The position numbers and the translations under genes are program-made. 64,000 nucleotides of DNA from Aliitabrizicola sp041905595. Its GTDB lineage: Bacteria > Pseudomonadota > Alphaproteobacteria > Rhodobacterales > Rhodobacteraceae. Under the pieces are notes generated by a model. It had not been told where the DNA came from. It worked only from the letters and a program-made list of their open reading frames with translations, and made no database searches. Below are positions 32,125-40,956 of the stretch, in pieces. The DNA lies in the NCBI GenBank assembly GCA_041905595.1, contig JAYRKT010000007.1, positions 62,001 through 126,000 of the forward strand, in the 5' to 3' direction. Position 1 is the first letter of the stretch; every line of letters begins with the position of its first letter.

Positions 32125-33585
32125 TCAGATGCGGGCGAAGCCGAGAAGGTGGCGGATGTTCGCGCTGCGATGCACCACCGCAACCGCCAGCAGGTAGACG
32201 ACCCCACCCGTGATCCACGACTGCAGCGCCGGGAAGCCGATGTAGTCGGTGTTGAACATCGGCAGCAGTCCCGCCGTGTAGAGCCCGACCAGCGTCCCGC
32301 AGGCCAGGGCCAGGACGCCCGGCCAGTTCGCGATCCCGAGCTCGCCCCAGGTCGCGACCCGGTGCATCGGGCGCCGGATGCCAAAGAGCCGGGGCAGAAC
32401 GAACAGGTCGAGCGCCATGATCACGCTGGCGACGGGCACTGTGGTCGAGCCGACGCTCGTCGCAAGGTTGAAGGTGTCCTGCAGGTTCGGCAGAAAGAAG
32501 GTCAGGACCGCCGCCAGAAGGCCAAGGCCCACCACCGTGTATTGCCGCTTCCAGCCGGGAATGCCCGACAGCACGTTCTGGGCGCCGTTCACCGCGATGT
32601 AGAGGTTGCCGTCCTGCACGGCCCACTGGTTGATGACCAGGATGATGATCCCGAGGAGCGCGCTGCCCAGCATGCTGAAGCTGACGAAGTAATGGATGCT
32701 CGGCCCGAAATCCGGGGCATTCGACAGCGCGGCGACCAGATATCCCATCACCGGGAAGAGGAAGGCCCCGACAAGATAGGAAATCACGATCGTCGGCACG
32801 TTCCACATCGAAGCCCGCCCGGCCTTGGCGTAGCGGAAGAAGTCGGGCTCGTTGCCCCAGGTGGACAGACCGACCATGCCGCCAATGACCAGGATCATGC
32901 CGGTTTTCGAGTCGACCGGCGGCACAGCCGCAAGCAGGTCCGAAGAGGTAGCCCGGAAGGCTAGGATCGTCGCGAAGATCCCCCAGACCAGGATGACCGG
33001 AACGGCGACGTATTGCGCAAAGCGCTGAACCCCTTCGAAGCCGAAATAGGTGTTCACGATCATCACGAAGGCAAGGATCGCGGTCAGGATCCCGACCGCC
33101 GGCAGCGTGATAAGGCCACCCGTGATGTCGATGACGAACTTGACGGTGAAGAGGTAGAAGGCCATCCCATTGATGACCAGCAGAAGCGAGACGAGCCCGC
33201 TGCCGAGCGTTCCGAAGATGCTCCGCGCCATGACCGAATGGGTCTGCCCTGTCGCGGCACCGGCATTGGCCGAGGCAAAGCAATAAACGCTCATCACCGC
33301 CACGGCGATCAGCATCGCCTCGGACAACTCGCCAAGCGTCAGCCCCTGGAACCGGGCGCCGTAGCCTACGAGGACGGCGCCAAAGGTCGCCTGCATCGAC
33401 AGGAATTGCGCCAGCATCCGAAAGTTCGAGCGGCGTTGATCGGCCGGCACGACCGCTTCGGTGAAGTCGGCGATATCCTCGTCAGTCACCGCGAGGATGG
33501 CCTCGACCTCTTGTTCGATGGTGTGATGGGGTGGTGTCGAATCCGGATGTGGGGCGTTCGGATGCCCGCTGGTTCTGGTGGTCAT
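32125..33585 (-). CDS. NCS1 family nucleobase/allantoin permease
   Basis: 486-residue purine-cytosine permease family transporter with 12 predicted helices (VLVGYGARFQGLTLGELSE, SVMARSIFGTLGSGLVSLLLV, GLVSLLLVINGMAFYLF). The position as first gene of the allantoin operon suggests allantoin or a related ureide as substrate. AGGGAAAGGGAAATC precedes the ATG at 33585; the frame upstream to 33729 is not conserved. Regulated probably by the LysR gene upstream. Confidence 0.88.
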   Translation of the reverse strand: MTTRTSGHPNAPHPDSTPPHHTIEQEVEAILAVTDEDIADFTEAVVPADQRRSNFRMLAQFLSMQATFGAVLVGYGARFQGLTLGELSEAMLIAVAVMSVYCFASANAGAATGQTHSVMARSIFGTLGSGLVSLLLVINGMAFYLFTVKFVIDITGGLITLPAVGILTAILAFVMIVNTYFGFEGVQRFAQYVAVPVILVWGIFATILAFRATSSDLLAAVPPVDSKTGMILVIGGMVGLSTWGNEPDFFRYAKAGRASMWNVPTIVISYLVGAFLFPVMGYLVAALSNAPDFGPSIHYFVSFSMLGSALLGIIILVINQWAVQDGNLYIAVNGAQNVLSGIPGWKRQYTVVGLGLLAAVLTFFLPNLQDTFNLATSVGSTTVPVASVIMALDLFVLPRLFGIRRPMHRVATWGELGIANWPGVLALACGTLVGLYTAGLLPMFNTDYIGFPALQSWITGGVVYLLAVAVVHRSANIRHLLGFARI

Positions 33586-33725
33586 GATTTCCCTTTCCCT
33601 GCAACCACGGCGCCGGCCTTGTGACGGGGCGCCCTTGCGTCCCGTGGCATCGGTCGCGCGATGCCTGGCGTCCGGCGGAAAGGGTTCCTGAAAGAAGGCC
33701 TTGGGAAAACGACCAAAAAACGAAC

Positions 33726-33755
33726 GCAAAACATTGATGACGTCAATGCTTTTGC
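33726..33755 (-). terminator. Inverted repeat after the LysR gene, probable terminator
   Basis: Near-perfect inverted repeat of 12-13 bp arms (33726-33737 and about 33743-33755) immediately after the lysR stop at 33757 and followed on the minus strand by GTTCGTTTTTTGG. It could instead be a LysR operator for the permease gene 140 bp downstream. Confidence 0.55.
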
Positions 33756-33756
33756 G

Positions 33757-34710
33757 TCATGATTTTGCGCCAGCTCCGCGAATGCCGCGAATTTCCGCAA
33801 TGAAAAGATCGCGAGCCCTGTGACGCGGGGCATTGGGATTGGTGACCACATACATTTCCGTACTCGGCACGTCCTGTCCTTCCAGGACTGACCACAGGCG
33901 CCCGGCCTCGACGTCAGGTTGAGCGTAGGATTCCGGCAGGAACCCCAACCCGACGCCAAGGATGACCAGACGCTTGACCTCTTCCAGGTGGTCCGAAGTT
34001 CCCGCCACCAGCCGGCCGAGCCCATGCTGCAGGCGAAAGCGGGTCAGTTCCTCGCCTTCGTCGGCGCCCGTCAAGACGAAGGCTTCCCCAGCAAGATCCG
34101 TCGGCGCCGAAGTCAGCGAGCCGAACAGGGCGTGCGAGCACCCGCAATAGGGCCGGTGCACCTCGGTGAAAAGGGGATCATAGTCGAGATCAGCACGGTG
34201 GACATGCGAAGGAGTCATGCCGACATCGGTCCGGTTCTGCAAAAGCGCCGTCAGAATGTCCGTCCAGGCAGCAATCTCGACGATCAACTCCACGTTTGGG
34301 TACTTCCCATGGAACGCCTCGATCGCCTGGTCGAGGGCCGGGGCAACAAGATTGCTGACCTGCATGATCCGCAGTGGTCCTCGCACCCCCTCCGTCGAGG
34401 GGTCGGCCAAGCGTTCAGGCAGGTGCCGAATGCCTTGTGTCAGGGCCGCGGCAAGCTCGGCCACGATGCGCCCTTCCTCGGTCAGGACGAAGCCGCCTGG
34501 GCCACGCAGGCAAAGAACGACGCCGAGCCTCTCCTCAAGGCGGCGCAGCGCGAGGCTCATGGCGGGTTGCTTGCGGCTGAGATGGCCGGCAGCCTGCGTG
34601 ACGCTTTGTGCATCCGCAATCTCGTGAAAGAGCTTGATCAGGTTCCAGTCGAGGTTCCTCGCAAACTGTATTTCCCGACGGGATGCCTCGCCGGTCTTGG
34701 TCTTTTGCAT
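33757..34710 (-). CDS. LysR family transcriptional regulator of the purine cluster
   Basis: 317 residues: N-terminal helix-turn-helix (LIKLFHEIADAQSVTQAAGH, then LSRKQPAMSLALRRLEERLG) and an inducer-binding domain (LRIMQVSNLVAPALDQAIEA, GVGLGFLPESYAQP). Same strand and directly upstream of the permease-allB-racemase-alc genes, with which it is likely functionally linked. The 300 bp upstream (34711-35010) hold no gene I can support. Confidence 0.88.
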   Translation of the reverse strand: MQKTKTGEASRREIQFARNLDWNLIKLFHEIADAQSVTQAAGHLSRKQPAMSLALRRLEERLGVVLCLRGPGGFVLTEEGRIVAELAAALTQGIRHLPERLADPSTEGVRGPLRIMQVSNLVAPALDQAIEAFHGKYPNVELIVEIAAWTDILTALLQNRTDVGMTPSHVHRADLDYDPLFTEVHRPYCGCSHALFGSLTSAPTDLAGEAFVLTGADEGEELTRFRLQHGLGRLVAGTSDHLEEVKRLVILGVGLGFLPESYAQPDVEAGRLWSVLEGQDVPSTEMYVVTNPNAPRHRARDLFIAEIRGIRGAGAKS

Positions 34711-35010
34711 GCCAGCATCTCCCCAGCGGACCTATGCAGTTCGTCGAACGCCTGCCCCTGCATCAGAAACCCGCGCGAGGGTGCGATCAATTGCGGAAAT
34801 CAATGATCCATATCCCGGCACACTGCTTCCGAAGCTTGTGACTCAGTCAATCTGCGCGGTGGCTCGCCTTTGGCCCATGTCTCAGTTTGCCCCCTAGCCA
34901 GTATCGCGCTCGCCGAGGGGCGCTGCCTGCCTGTCGTCTGGCGTCTGACTTGGGCAGGGCACGCGAAGGCCCGCTCGCGTTCGTCTGACAGGCCTGTCCG
35001 GTTGGCTCAA

Positions 35011-35799
35011 TCAGACTTGCGGCGTCGCGCCAATCAGCGTTCGCGTGTAGGGGTGGCCTGGGCGCTCCATCACGTCAAGCACCGGACCGTCCTCGACGAA
35101 GCTGCCCTTTTCCATGACATAGACCCGGTCGCAGACGTGCCGGATGACGTCGAGGTTGTGGGACACCATGAGATATCCGTAGTTCTCTGCATGTTGCAGA
35201 TCGCAAAGCAGGTTCAGGACCTGAGCCTGAACCGAGACATCCAATGCCGACGTGGGTTCGTCCAGCAGGATGAGTTTGGGCTTCAGGGCAAGGGCTCGGG
35301 CGATGGCCACTCGCTGCGCCTGTCCGCCCGACAGCTCTCCGGCATGACGCACCGCGAAGTCTTCGTCGAGCCCGACCTTCGCGAGAAGATCATGAACACG
35401 GTCGCGCAACACGGCCCGCGGCAGCGCCTCATGGTGGACGATCGGTTCGGCGATCAGGGTGAAGACGGACAATCGCGGGTTCAGCGACAGAAATGGATTC
35501 TGGTAGACGATCGCCATGTCTCTGCGACGCTCACGCAGGGCGGCGGCGGTCAAGGTCGTCAAGTCCGAACCACAAAACTGGACCGATCCCCGATCCGGAC
35601 GCTGCATGCCCATGATCGAGCGGATCAGCGTTGTCTTGCCCGAGCCGCTTTCCCCGACCAGACCGACGATCTCGCCCGCATCGACATGAAGGGTGACGCC
35701 CTTGAGCACCTCATGCCGCCGGGTACGGAAGAAACCGGCCGACACGGTGAAAGACTTGTGCAGATCACTGACCTCCAGGAGCTTGGTCATGGTCGTCAT
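35011..35799 (-). CDS. Peptide-type ABC transporter, ATP-binding protein (DppF-like)
   Basis: 262 residues; Walker A GESGSGKTTL, signature LSGGQAQRVAIARALAL, Walker B LILLDEPTSALD, H-loop SHNLDVIRHV. The C-terminus (MERPGHPYTRTLIGATPQ) is typical of oligopeptide ATPases. Start overlaps the DppD-like stop by 4 bp. Fifth and last gene of the operon that begins with the binding protein at 40127. Confidence 0.9.
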   Translation of the reverse strand: MTTMTKLLEVSDLHKSFTVSAGFFRTRRHEVLKGVTLHVDAGEIVGLVGESGSGKTTLIRSIMGMQRPDRGSVQFCGSDLTTLTAAALRERRRDMAIVYQNPFLSLNPRLSVFTLIAEPIVHHEALPRAVLRDRVHDLLAKVGLDEDFAVRHAGELSGGQAQRVAIARALALKPKLILLDEPTSALDVSVQAQVLNLLCDLQHAENYGYLMVSHNLDVIRHVCDRVYVMEKGSFVEDGPVLDVMERPGHPYTRTLIGATPQV

Positions 35800-36623
35800 G
35801 CTCCGTCGCCCAGCGACGACGCCAGCGTCGGCAGGGCATGACCGCGCGGGTTCCTGCCCGGGATCGCCGCAAGCAGGGCCTGGGTATAAGGATGCTGAGG
35901 GTCACGCAGCACGTCCGAAACCCTGCCCTGCTCGACCACCCGCCCCTGCCGCATCACGGCGACGCGGTCGCAAAACCGCGAGATGATGCCAAGATCATGC
36001 GAGATGAAAAGGATCGTGAGCCTGTGCCGGTCTCGGAGCGATCTCAGAAGGGCAAGGATTTGCGCCTGCACGGTAACATCCAGCGCGGTCGTCGGCTCGT
36101 CTGCAATCAGCAGATCGGCGCCTGCCGAAAGGGCCAGGGCGATCAAGACGCGCTGCTGCATCCCGCCGGACATCTGATGCGGATAAAGGCGCAGGACACG
36201 GTCCGGCTCGGGCAGTCCGACCTCATCGAGCAGCTGCAGGCATCGCGCACGGCGGGCGGCACGGCCCAGCGTGGTATGCGTCCTCAGGACCTGATCCATC
36301 TGCCAGCCGACGCGGAAGACAGGATTGAGCGAAGCCGCAGGATCCTGGAAGATCATGGCGATCTTCGTGCCGCGCACCTCGAACCATCGGCCCTGGGTCA
36401 GATCAAGGCCGCCTACCTCCATACGGTCTGCTGTCGTCAGTGCATTCGACGGTCCAAGGCCCAGGAGCGCCGTTGTCGCCATGGTCTTGCCGGAACCGGA
36501 CTCGCCGACGATCGCGAAGATTTCTCCCTGATCGACCTGAAGGTCGATGCCGCGCACGACGTCGAGCGTACCGGCGGGCAGGCGCAGGCTGATCCGGAGA
36601 TTTCTGACATCGACATAGGCCAT
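35796..36623 (-). CDS. Peptide-type ABC transporter, ATP-binding protein (DppD-like)
   Basis: 275 residues; Walker A GESGSGKTMA, signature MSGGMQQRVLIALALSAGAD, Walker B LLIADEPTTALD, and the C-terminal LRDPQHPYTQALLAAIPG. Note the A in place of T after GKTM in Walker A, a small difference outside the critical GKT. The start at 36623 lies two bases after the permease stop; the frame extending to 36731 has no family match. Confidence 0.9.
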   Translation of the reverse strand: MAYVDVRNLRISLRLPAGTLDVVRGIDLQVDQGEIFAIVGESGSGKTMATTALLGLGPSNALTTADRMEVGGLDLTQGRWFEVRGTKIAMIFQDPAASLNPVFRVGWQMDQVLRTHTTLGRAARRARCLQLLDEVGLPEPDRVLRLYPHQMSGGMQQRVLIALALSAGADLLIADEPTTALDVTVQAQILALLRSLRDRHRLTILFISHDLGIISRFCDRVAVMRQGRVVEQGRVSDVLRDPQHPYTQALLAAIPGRNPRGHALPTLASSLGDGA

Positions 36624-36625
36624 CG

Positions 36626-37522
36626 TCACGACCGTTTTCTGGGGTCGAAGGCGTCCCGCAGGCTGTCGCCCAGAAGACTGAAGGACAGGGCCACGACAAA
36701 GATCGCCATCCCCGGAAACACCACGCACCACCAGCGATCGGGAAAGTAGCTGCGACCGGAGTTGACCATCTCGCCCCAGTCCGGCGCGGGCGGCGACAAG
36801 CCAAGTCCAAGGAATGACAGGGCCGAGGCGGTCAGGATCGCCGAACCATAGTCAAGCGTTCCCTGGATCGTGACCGGGCCGACAACAAAGGGGGCAAGGT
36901 GGCGCCGCATGATCACCAAGTCGGGCACGCCCATGAACTGCGCCGCTTCCACGAAGGGCCTCGTGCGAAGGGTTGCAACCTGGGCACGGGCGATCCTGGT
37001 GTACCAGGGCCACCAGCCCAGAGTGATCGCCAGAACCATGTTCCAAAAGCCCGGCCCCATCAGTGCGGCGAGGAAAACCGCCAGAAGCAAGGGCGGGAAA
37101 GCAAGGAACACATCGGTGACCCGCATGACGATCTCGTCGATCCAGCCGCCGGAATAGCCCGCAAGGATGCCCAGGGGCGCCCCGATCAGGATCGCCACCG
37201 CGACCACGGCCAATGCGATCGACATCGAGTTGCGGCCCCCGAACAGCAGCCGCGCCCAGATGTCCCGCCCAAGTGGGTCGGTCCCGAAGACATGCGCCGC
37301 GGAGGGCGGCAAGAGTCGGGCGGCGGTGTCCGGCTCTCCCAGACCCTGCGCCACATAGCTGGTAAACGCCGGCGCGAAGGCAACAAGAACGACCGCGGCG
37401 ACGATCACGAAAAGGCTTAGCATTCCAATCGGGTCACGCAGGAAACGCCACAACGGGCGGCCCGGGGTCAGCAGGCGGATGCGCGGATCCGAAGCCCGCT
37501 CGGGAACCGCGCTTTCATCCAT
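36626..37522 (-). CDS. Peptide-type ABC transporter permease (DppC-like)
   Basis: 298 residues, six helices and the EAA-type loop of the BPD_transp_1 family (TRPFVEAAQFMGVPDLVIMRRHLAPFV). N-terminal OppC_N region at about 30-75. Typical features are GTDPLGRDIWARLLFGGRNS, IAGYSGGWIDE and SFLGLGLSPPAPDWG. Start at 37522 overlaps the DppB-like gene by 8 bp. Confidence 0.9.
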   Translation of the reverse strand: MDESAVPERASDPRIRLLTPGRPLWRFLRDPIGMLSLFVIVAAVVLVAFAPAFTSYVAQGLGEPDTAARLLPPSAAHVFGTDPLGRDIWARLLFGGRNSMSIALAVVAVAILIGAPLGILAGYSGGWIDEIVMRVTDVFLAFPPLLLAVFLAALMGPGFWNMVLAITLGWWPWYTRIARAQVATLRTRPFVEAAQFMGVPDLVIMRRHLAPFVVGPVTIQGTLDYGSAILTASALSFLGLGLSPPAPDWGEMVNSGRSYFPDRWWCVVFPGMAIFVVALSFSLLGDSLRDAFDPRKRS

Positions 37523-38540
37523 TGAGGCTGATCCTCGGGTCCAAGGCCGCCTGCGCCAGATCGACCGCAAGGTTGATGAGGACATAGACAACCGTTCCAA
37601 GCAGGGTGACCGCCATGATGACCGGGAAATCCACGGCAAGGATGGCGTTGGTGACATACATCCCAAGCCCCGGCCAATCGAAGATCACCTCGACAAGCAC
37701 CGTTCCCGTCAACGAAAACGCGAAGGTGAGCCCAAGCACGGTCAGCGTGGGACCAATCGCGTTCTTCAGGGCGTTGCGAAACAGGATTTGCGACGAAGAC
37801 AGCCCCATCGCACGCGCCGTCGTTACATAGCGCTCGGTCATGACCTCCCCCATTGAGGCGCGTGTCATCCGTGTGACCAGCCCCAAGGGATAAAGGGACA
37901 GCGTCTCGGCAGGCAGGACTAGGTGCAGAAGGCTGTCGCGGAGCGCCGTGAAATTGCCGGTCAGCAACGCGTCCACCGTGTTGAAGCCGGTAATGTCGGT
38001 GATCGGATACAAGAGGCTGACATCGCTCGAAAGGCGTCCGGACAGGGGAAGCCAGCCGAGTTTCGTGAAAAACAGAAGCTGCAGCAGCATGGCCAGCCAG
38101 AACGACGGAAACGAAGCGGCCGTGATGGCAAGGACGCGCGTGATCTGGTCGAAGACGCCGCCCGGCCGGGCGGCGGACAGGACCCCCGCCGGGATGCCGA
38201 ACACGACGGCAATCAGCATGGCGGAGATCACCAGTTCCAGTGTGGCGGGCAGGTTCTGCCGGATGTCGTCCAGAATGGGCTGTCGCGTGCGCAGCGACAC
38301 CCCGAAATCGCCACGGAGCGCATCGCCCATGAAGGCGGCGTATTGCGCGACCATCGGACGATCCAGACCCAGTGTTTCGCGGGCATGGGCCAACTGCTCG
38401 GCCGTTGGCCTTGGTCCGGCAAAAAGCGCGGCCGGATCGGACGGGATGAGGCGCGACGCCCCAAAGGTCAGGACCGAGACGCTGATCAGCACCAGAACCG
38501 CCATGAACAGGCGCTTCACCAGGTATCTGGATCCGGTCAT
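37515..38540 (-). CDS. Peptide-type ABC transporter permease (DppB-like)
   Basis: 341 residues, six helices; LVKRLFMAVLVLISVSVLTF at the start, RLIPSDPAALFAGPRPTAEQ, and the EAA loop (RYVTTARAMGLSSSQILFRN). Ends LAVDLAQAALDPRISLNG, the common C-terminus of DppB. Pairs with the DppC-like permease with an 8-bp overlap. The binding protein gene ends 33 bp upstream. Confidence 0.9.
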   Translation of the reverse strand: MTGSRYLVKRLFMAVLVLISVSVLTFGASRLIPSDPAALFAGPRPTAEQLAHARETLGLDRPMVAQYAAFMGDALRGDFGVSLRTRQPILDDIRQNLPATLELVISAMLIAVVFGIPAGVLSAARPGGVFDQITRVLAITAASFPSFWLAMLLQLLFFTKLGWLPLSGRLSSDVSLLYPITDITGFNTVDALLTGNFTALRDSLLHLVLPAETLSLYPLGLVTRMTRASMGEVMTERYVTTARAMGLSSSQILFRNALKNAIGPTLTVLGLTFAFSLTGTVLVEVIFDWPGLGMYVTNAILAVDFPVIMAVTLLGTVVYVLINLAVDLAQAALDPRISLNG

Positions 38541-38573
38541 CGCATGGCGCCCGTCTTGCGGACTCTCCCGTGC

Positions 38574-40127
38574 CTATTCCGCCGCACGCTGGAGATCCTT
38601 GATGGAAATGACGTGATTGTAGGCCGGGTTGTCGACATAGCCGTCGACGTCGGCTCTCAGGGCGAAGACGTTCCTCTGGTCCATGAGGAACAGCGAGACG
38701 GCCTCGTCGGCGATCAGATCGCTTGCCTTTGAGAAAGCGGCCAGAGATGCGGCGCGGTCCGTCGTCAGCTGGTCTGCAGCCTTGTCGATTGCTTCGTCGA
38801 AGGCGGCATTCTTGTAATAGGACATGTTGAAATAGGGCGGATCCTCGCTGTGGTAGAGCGAGAACAGAAAGTCGTAGGGCGTCACATAGGTGGGCCACCA
38901 GAACATCGCGAAGATGTCCTGGGCCTTGGCCGGATCGCCCTTCGCCAGCGACCACTGCGCGTCCCAGAGCATCGGCTGGATGTCCAGGTTGACGCCGATC
39001 TTGGCCAGCGATGCCTTGTAAAGCTCGGCGGCGCGCTCACCCTCCGGCAGGCCTGACGTGTAGGTGAAGGTCAGCGAAAGCGTGCCGGGTTCGACACCCG
39101 CCTTTTCCAGCAACGCCTTGGCCTTTTCGAGATCAAGGCTGTACCGGGTGCCGTCGACAGCATGGCCCTCCATGCTTTGGGGCAAGGGGCCGTGAGCAAG
39201 CGCCGCACTGGCGCCCATTACCGCGATGAAGTCGTCATAGGGAAAGGCGTAGGACAAGGCGCGGCGCACATCGGGGTTCGCCAGCAGCGGTTTCGCCGTG
39301 TTGAAATGGGCGGCAAAGTTCTGGAAGGCATCGTTCTCGACGACCTTTATGCCCGGCGTCTGGGCGAGAAGGTCGACGTTGTCGGGCTGGACGTTCTCGA
39401 TCCAGTCCGTCTCTCCTGCCTTCAGCTTCTGTTCGCGCAGGACATAGTCTTCAACGGCTTCGACCACGGCGATGTCGAAAGGATGCTCGGCGGTCTGGCC
39501 CCAATACTCAGTGTACCGGTCAAGGATGACACGCTTGCCCGGCGTGTACTGCCGGATCTTGTAGGGCCCGGTGCCTGCGTCATTGCCCGCGTTGAACCAT
39601 GCTCCATCCTTGTCGGCCGCCGAGGGGCTGACGATCCAGGCGGCGTAGCCCGCCGCCGTGACGATATCGAGCGGCGCGGGACTGGACAGGGTGAAGACGA
39701 CAGTCCTGTCATCTGGCGTGTCGATACTCTCGACCGGATCCCAGATGAAGGACAGCCCGCCGGCCATGGCCTTGGTGCGTTCGACCGAGAATTTCACCGC
39801 CTTCGATGTCAGGGGCGTTCCATCATGGAACGTCACGCCATCCCGCAGATGGAACGTCCAGACCTTGCCGTCATCGGATTTCTCCCATTGGGTCGCTAGC
39901 CCCGGCTCGATGGTGTCCGGCGCGCCATTCTGACCGGGACGGTAGATCGTCAGCGTCTCGTAGACGTTGGCAAGGATCACATTGTCTGTGGTTGACCCGG
40001 TCGACGGATCGATGTCCTGAAAGGCCGTCGAATAGGTCGCCGAGAAGATCTGGGGCGACCCCTGCCCGTAAGCGGGCGCGAGCCAGGAGATCGCAAGAAA
40101 GGCGAGAGACGCGAGAGAGGGGCGCAT
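38574..40127 (-). CDS. ABC transporter substrate-binding protein (SBP_bac_5, peptide type)
   Basis: 517-residue periplasmic binding protein of the DppA/OppA family: signal peptide MRPSLASLAFLAISWLAPAYG, then family motifs NVYETLTIYRPG, LATQWEKSDDGKVWTFHLRD, GVTFHDGTPLTSKAVKFSVE and YAWIVSPSAAD-type stretch. Substrate unknown, but neighbouring dipeptidase and M29 genes on the other side of tetR suggest peptides or amino-acid conjugates. Two 15-bp palindromes lie 69-104 bp upstream. Confidence 0.88.
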   Translation of the reverse strand: MRPSLASLAFLAISWLAPAYGQGSPQIFSATYSTAFQDIDPSTGSTTDNVILANVYETLTIYRPGQNGAPDTIEPGLATQWEKSDDGKVWTFHLRDGVTFHDGTPLTSKAVKFSVERTKAMAGGLSFIWDPVESIDTPDDRTVVFTLSSPAPLDIVTAAGYAAWIVSPSAADKDGAWFNAGNDAGTGPYKIRQYTPGKRVILDRYTEYWGQTAEHPFDIAVVEAVEDYVLREQKLKAGETDWIENVQPDNVDLLAQTPGIKVVENDAFQNFAAHFNTAKPLLANPDVRRALSYAFPYDDFIAVMGASAALAHGPLPQSMEGHAVDGTRYSLDLEKAKALLEKAGVEPGTLSLTFTYTSGLPEGERAAELYKASLAKIGVNLDIQPMLWDAQWSLAKGDPAKAQDIFAMFWWPTYVTPYDFLFSLYHSEDPPYFNMSYYKNAAFDEAIDKAADQLTTDRAASLAAFSKASDLIADEAVSLFLMDQRNVFALRADVDGYVDNPAYNHVISIKDLQRAAE

Positions 40128-40195
40128 GGTCTTTTCCCTGCCTTGACCGGGTGAGAACAGATGATCCGCAAGGTTCCGTGGAACCCGACTCACTT

Positions 40196-40231
40196 CCTAA
40201 TCGTATTAGGAACTTTCCTAACACGATTAGG
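40196..40231. promoter_or_regulatory. Tandem 15-bp operators for TetR, upstream of the ABC operon
   Basis: Two palindromes with the shared form CCTAA-N5-TTAGG: 40196-40210 (CCTAATCGTATTAGG) and 40217-40231 (CCTAACACGATTAGG), centres 21 bp apart, so on the same helix face. They lie between the binding-protein start (40127) and the tetR stop (40281). Confidence 0.75.
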
Positions 40232-40280
40232 ATTGACTTGCCAAGCGCAAGGATCGGGCCCTGCGCCCAAGGCCTGTCGC

Positions 40281-40856
40281 TCAGGTTCCGGACGGCAACG
40301 AGAGATAGGTCTTGATCTGCTCCAGGCGGTCTGACGTGATCGTCCGCCCCTTAAGCCATTCAAGCGACAGCGTGACATAGACCGCTCCGGTCCGACGGCC
40401 GAGCCACAGGGAGAAATCGTCGGGCGGGATCAGGTTCATGGCAACTGCCTTGTCAAACAAGTGCCGCTCGCGCTCATCGATCGCATCGATCAAGTCGAGG
40501 TTGGCAGCCACCGCGGCCGTCCCGCCAGGCAGATTCAGGTCAGCCAGTGCAAGCCGGGTGAAGCCAGGATGCGCGACAAGGTAGTCGATCTGGCGATTCT
40601 GGACCAGGTTGAGCGCCTCGACCGGGCTGAGCGTCTCTGGCAGACCGTCATAAGTGGCAAGCATTGCCAGCAGCCCTCGCCGCGCAACCGCCGAGAGAAT
40701 GTCGTCAAGACTGTCGAAATGGGCATAGATCGACGGTGGTTTGATCCCGACGCGCTTGGCGATCTCTGCATGCCTGACGGCCTGCGACCCTACTTCGGCG
40801 CAGAGCTGCTCTGCCACATCAAGCAAGATCTCCTTGGAAATCCCCTGTCTCGCCAT
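40281..40856 (-). CDS. TetR family transcriptional regulator
   Basis: 191 residues; HTH in ISKEILLDVAEQLCAEVGSQ, HAEIAKRVGIKPPSIYAHFDS. C-terminal TetR_C helices (VRRGLLAMLATYD-type region; QNRQIDYLVAHPGFTRLALADL) are uncharacterised. ATG at 40856 has GGGAGG five bases before it, better than the upstream codon at 40907. Four palindromes CCTAA-N5-TTAGG flank the gene and are the likely targets: it may repress the ABC operon on the left, and the PepD-M29 pair and itself on the right. Confidence 0.88.
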   Translation of the reverse strand: MARQGISKEILLDVAEQLCAEVGSQAVRHAEIAKRVGIKPPSIYAHFDSLDDILSAVARRGLLAMLATYDGLPETLSPVEALNLVQNRQIDYLVAHPGFTRLALADLNLPGGTAAVAANLDLIDAIDERERHLFDKAVAMNLIPPDDFSLWLGRRTGAVYVTLSLEWLKGRTITSDRLEQIKTYLSLPSGT

Positions 40857-40909
40857 TTGCACCTCCCTGCCCTCCTCGGTCCGCGAGGGCATGCTGTTGC
40901 CATTCATTA

Positions 40910-40947
40910 CCTAATCATGTTAGGAATGGAAACCTAATCGAATTAGG
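40910..40947. promoter_or_regulatory. Tandem 15-bp operators between tetR and pepD-like gene
   Basis: CCTAATCATGTTAGG (40910-40924) and CCTAATCGAATTAGG (40933-40947), centres 23 bp apart, same consensus as the pair at 40196-40231. They lie in the 100 bp between tetR and the divergent dipeptidase gene. Confidence 0.75.
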
Positions 40948-40956
40948 ATTCTCGAC

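Noticed and set aside
34870..35841. Long plus-strand ORF (323 codons) opposite the DppF-like gene
   Set aside because: It is the antisense shadow of a clear ABC ATPase gene with intact Walker and signature motifs.
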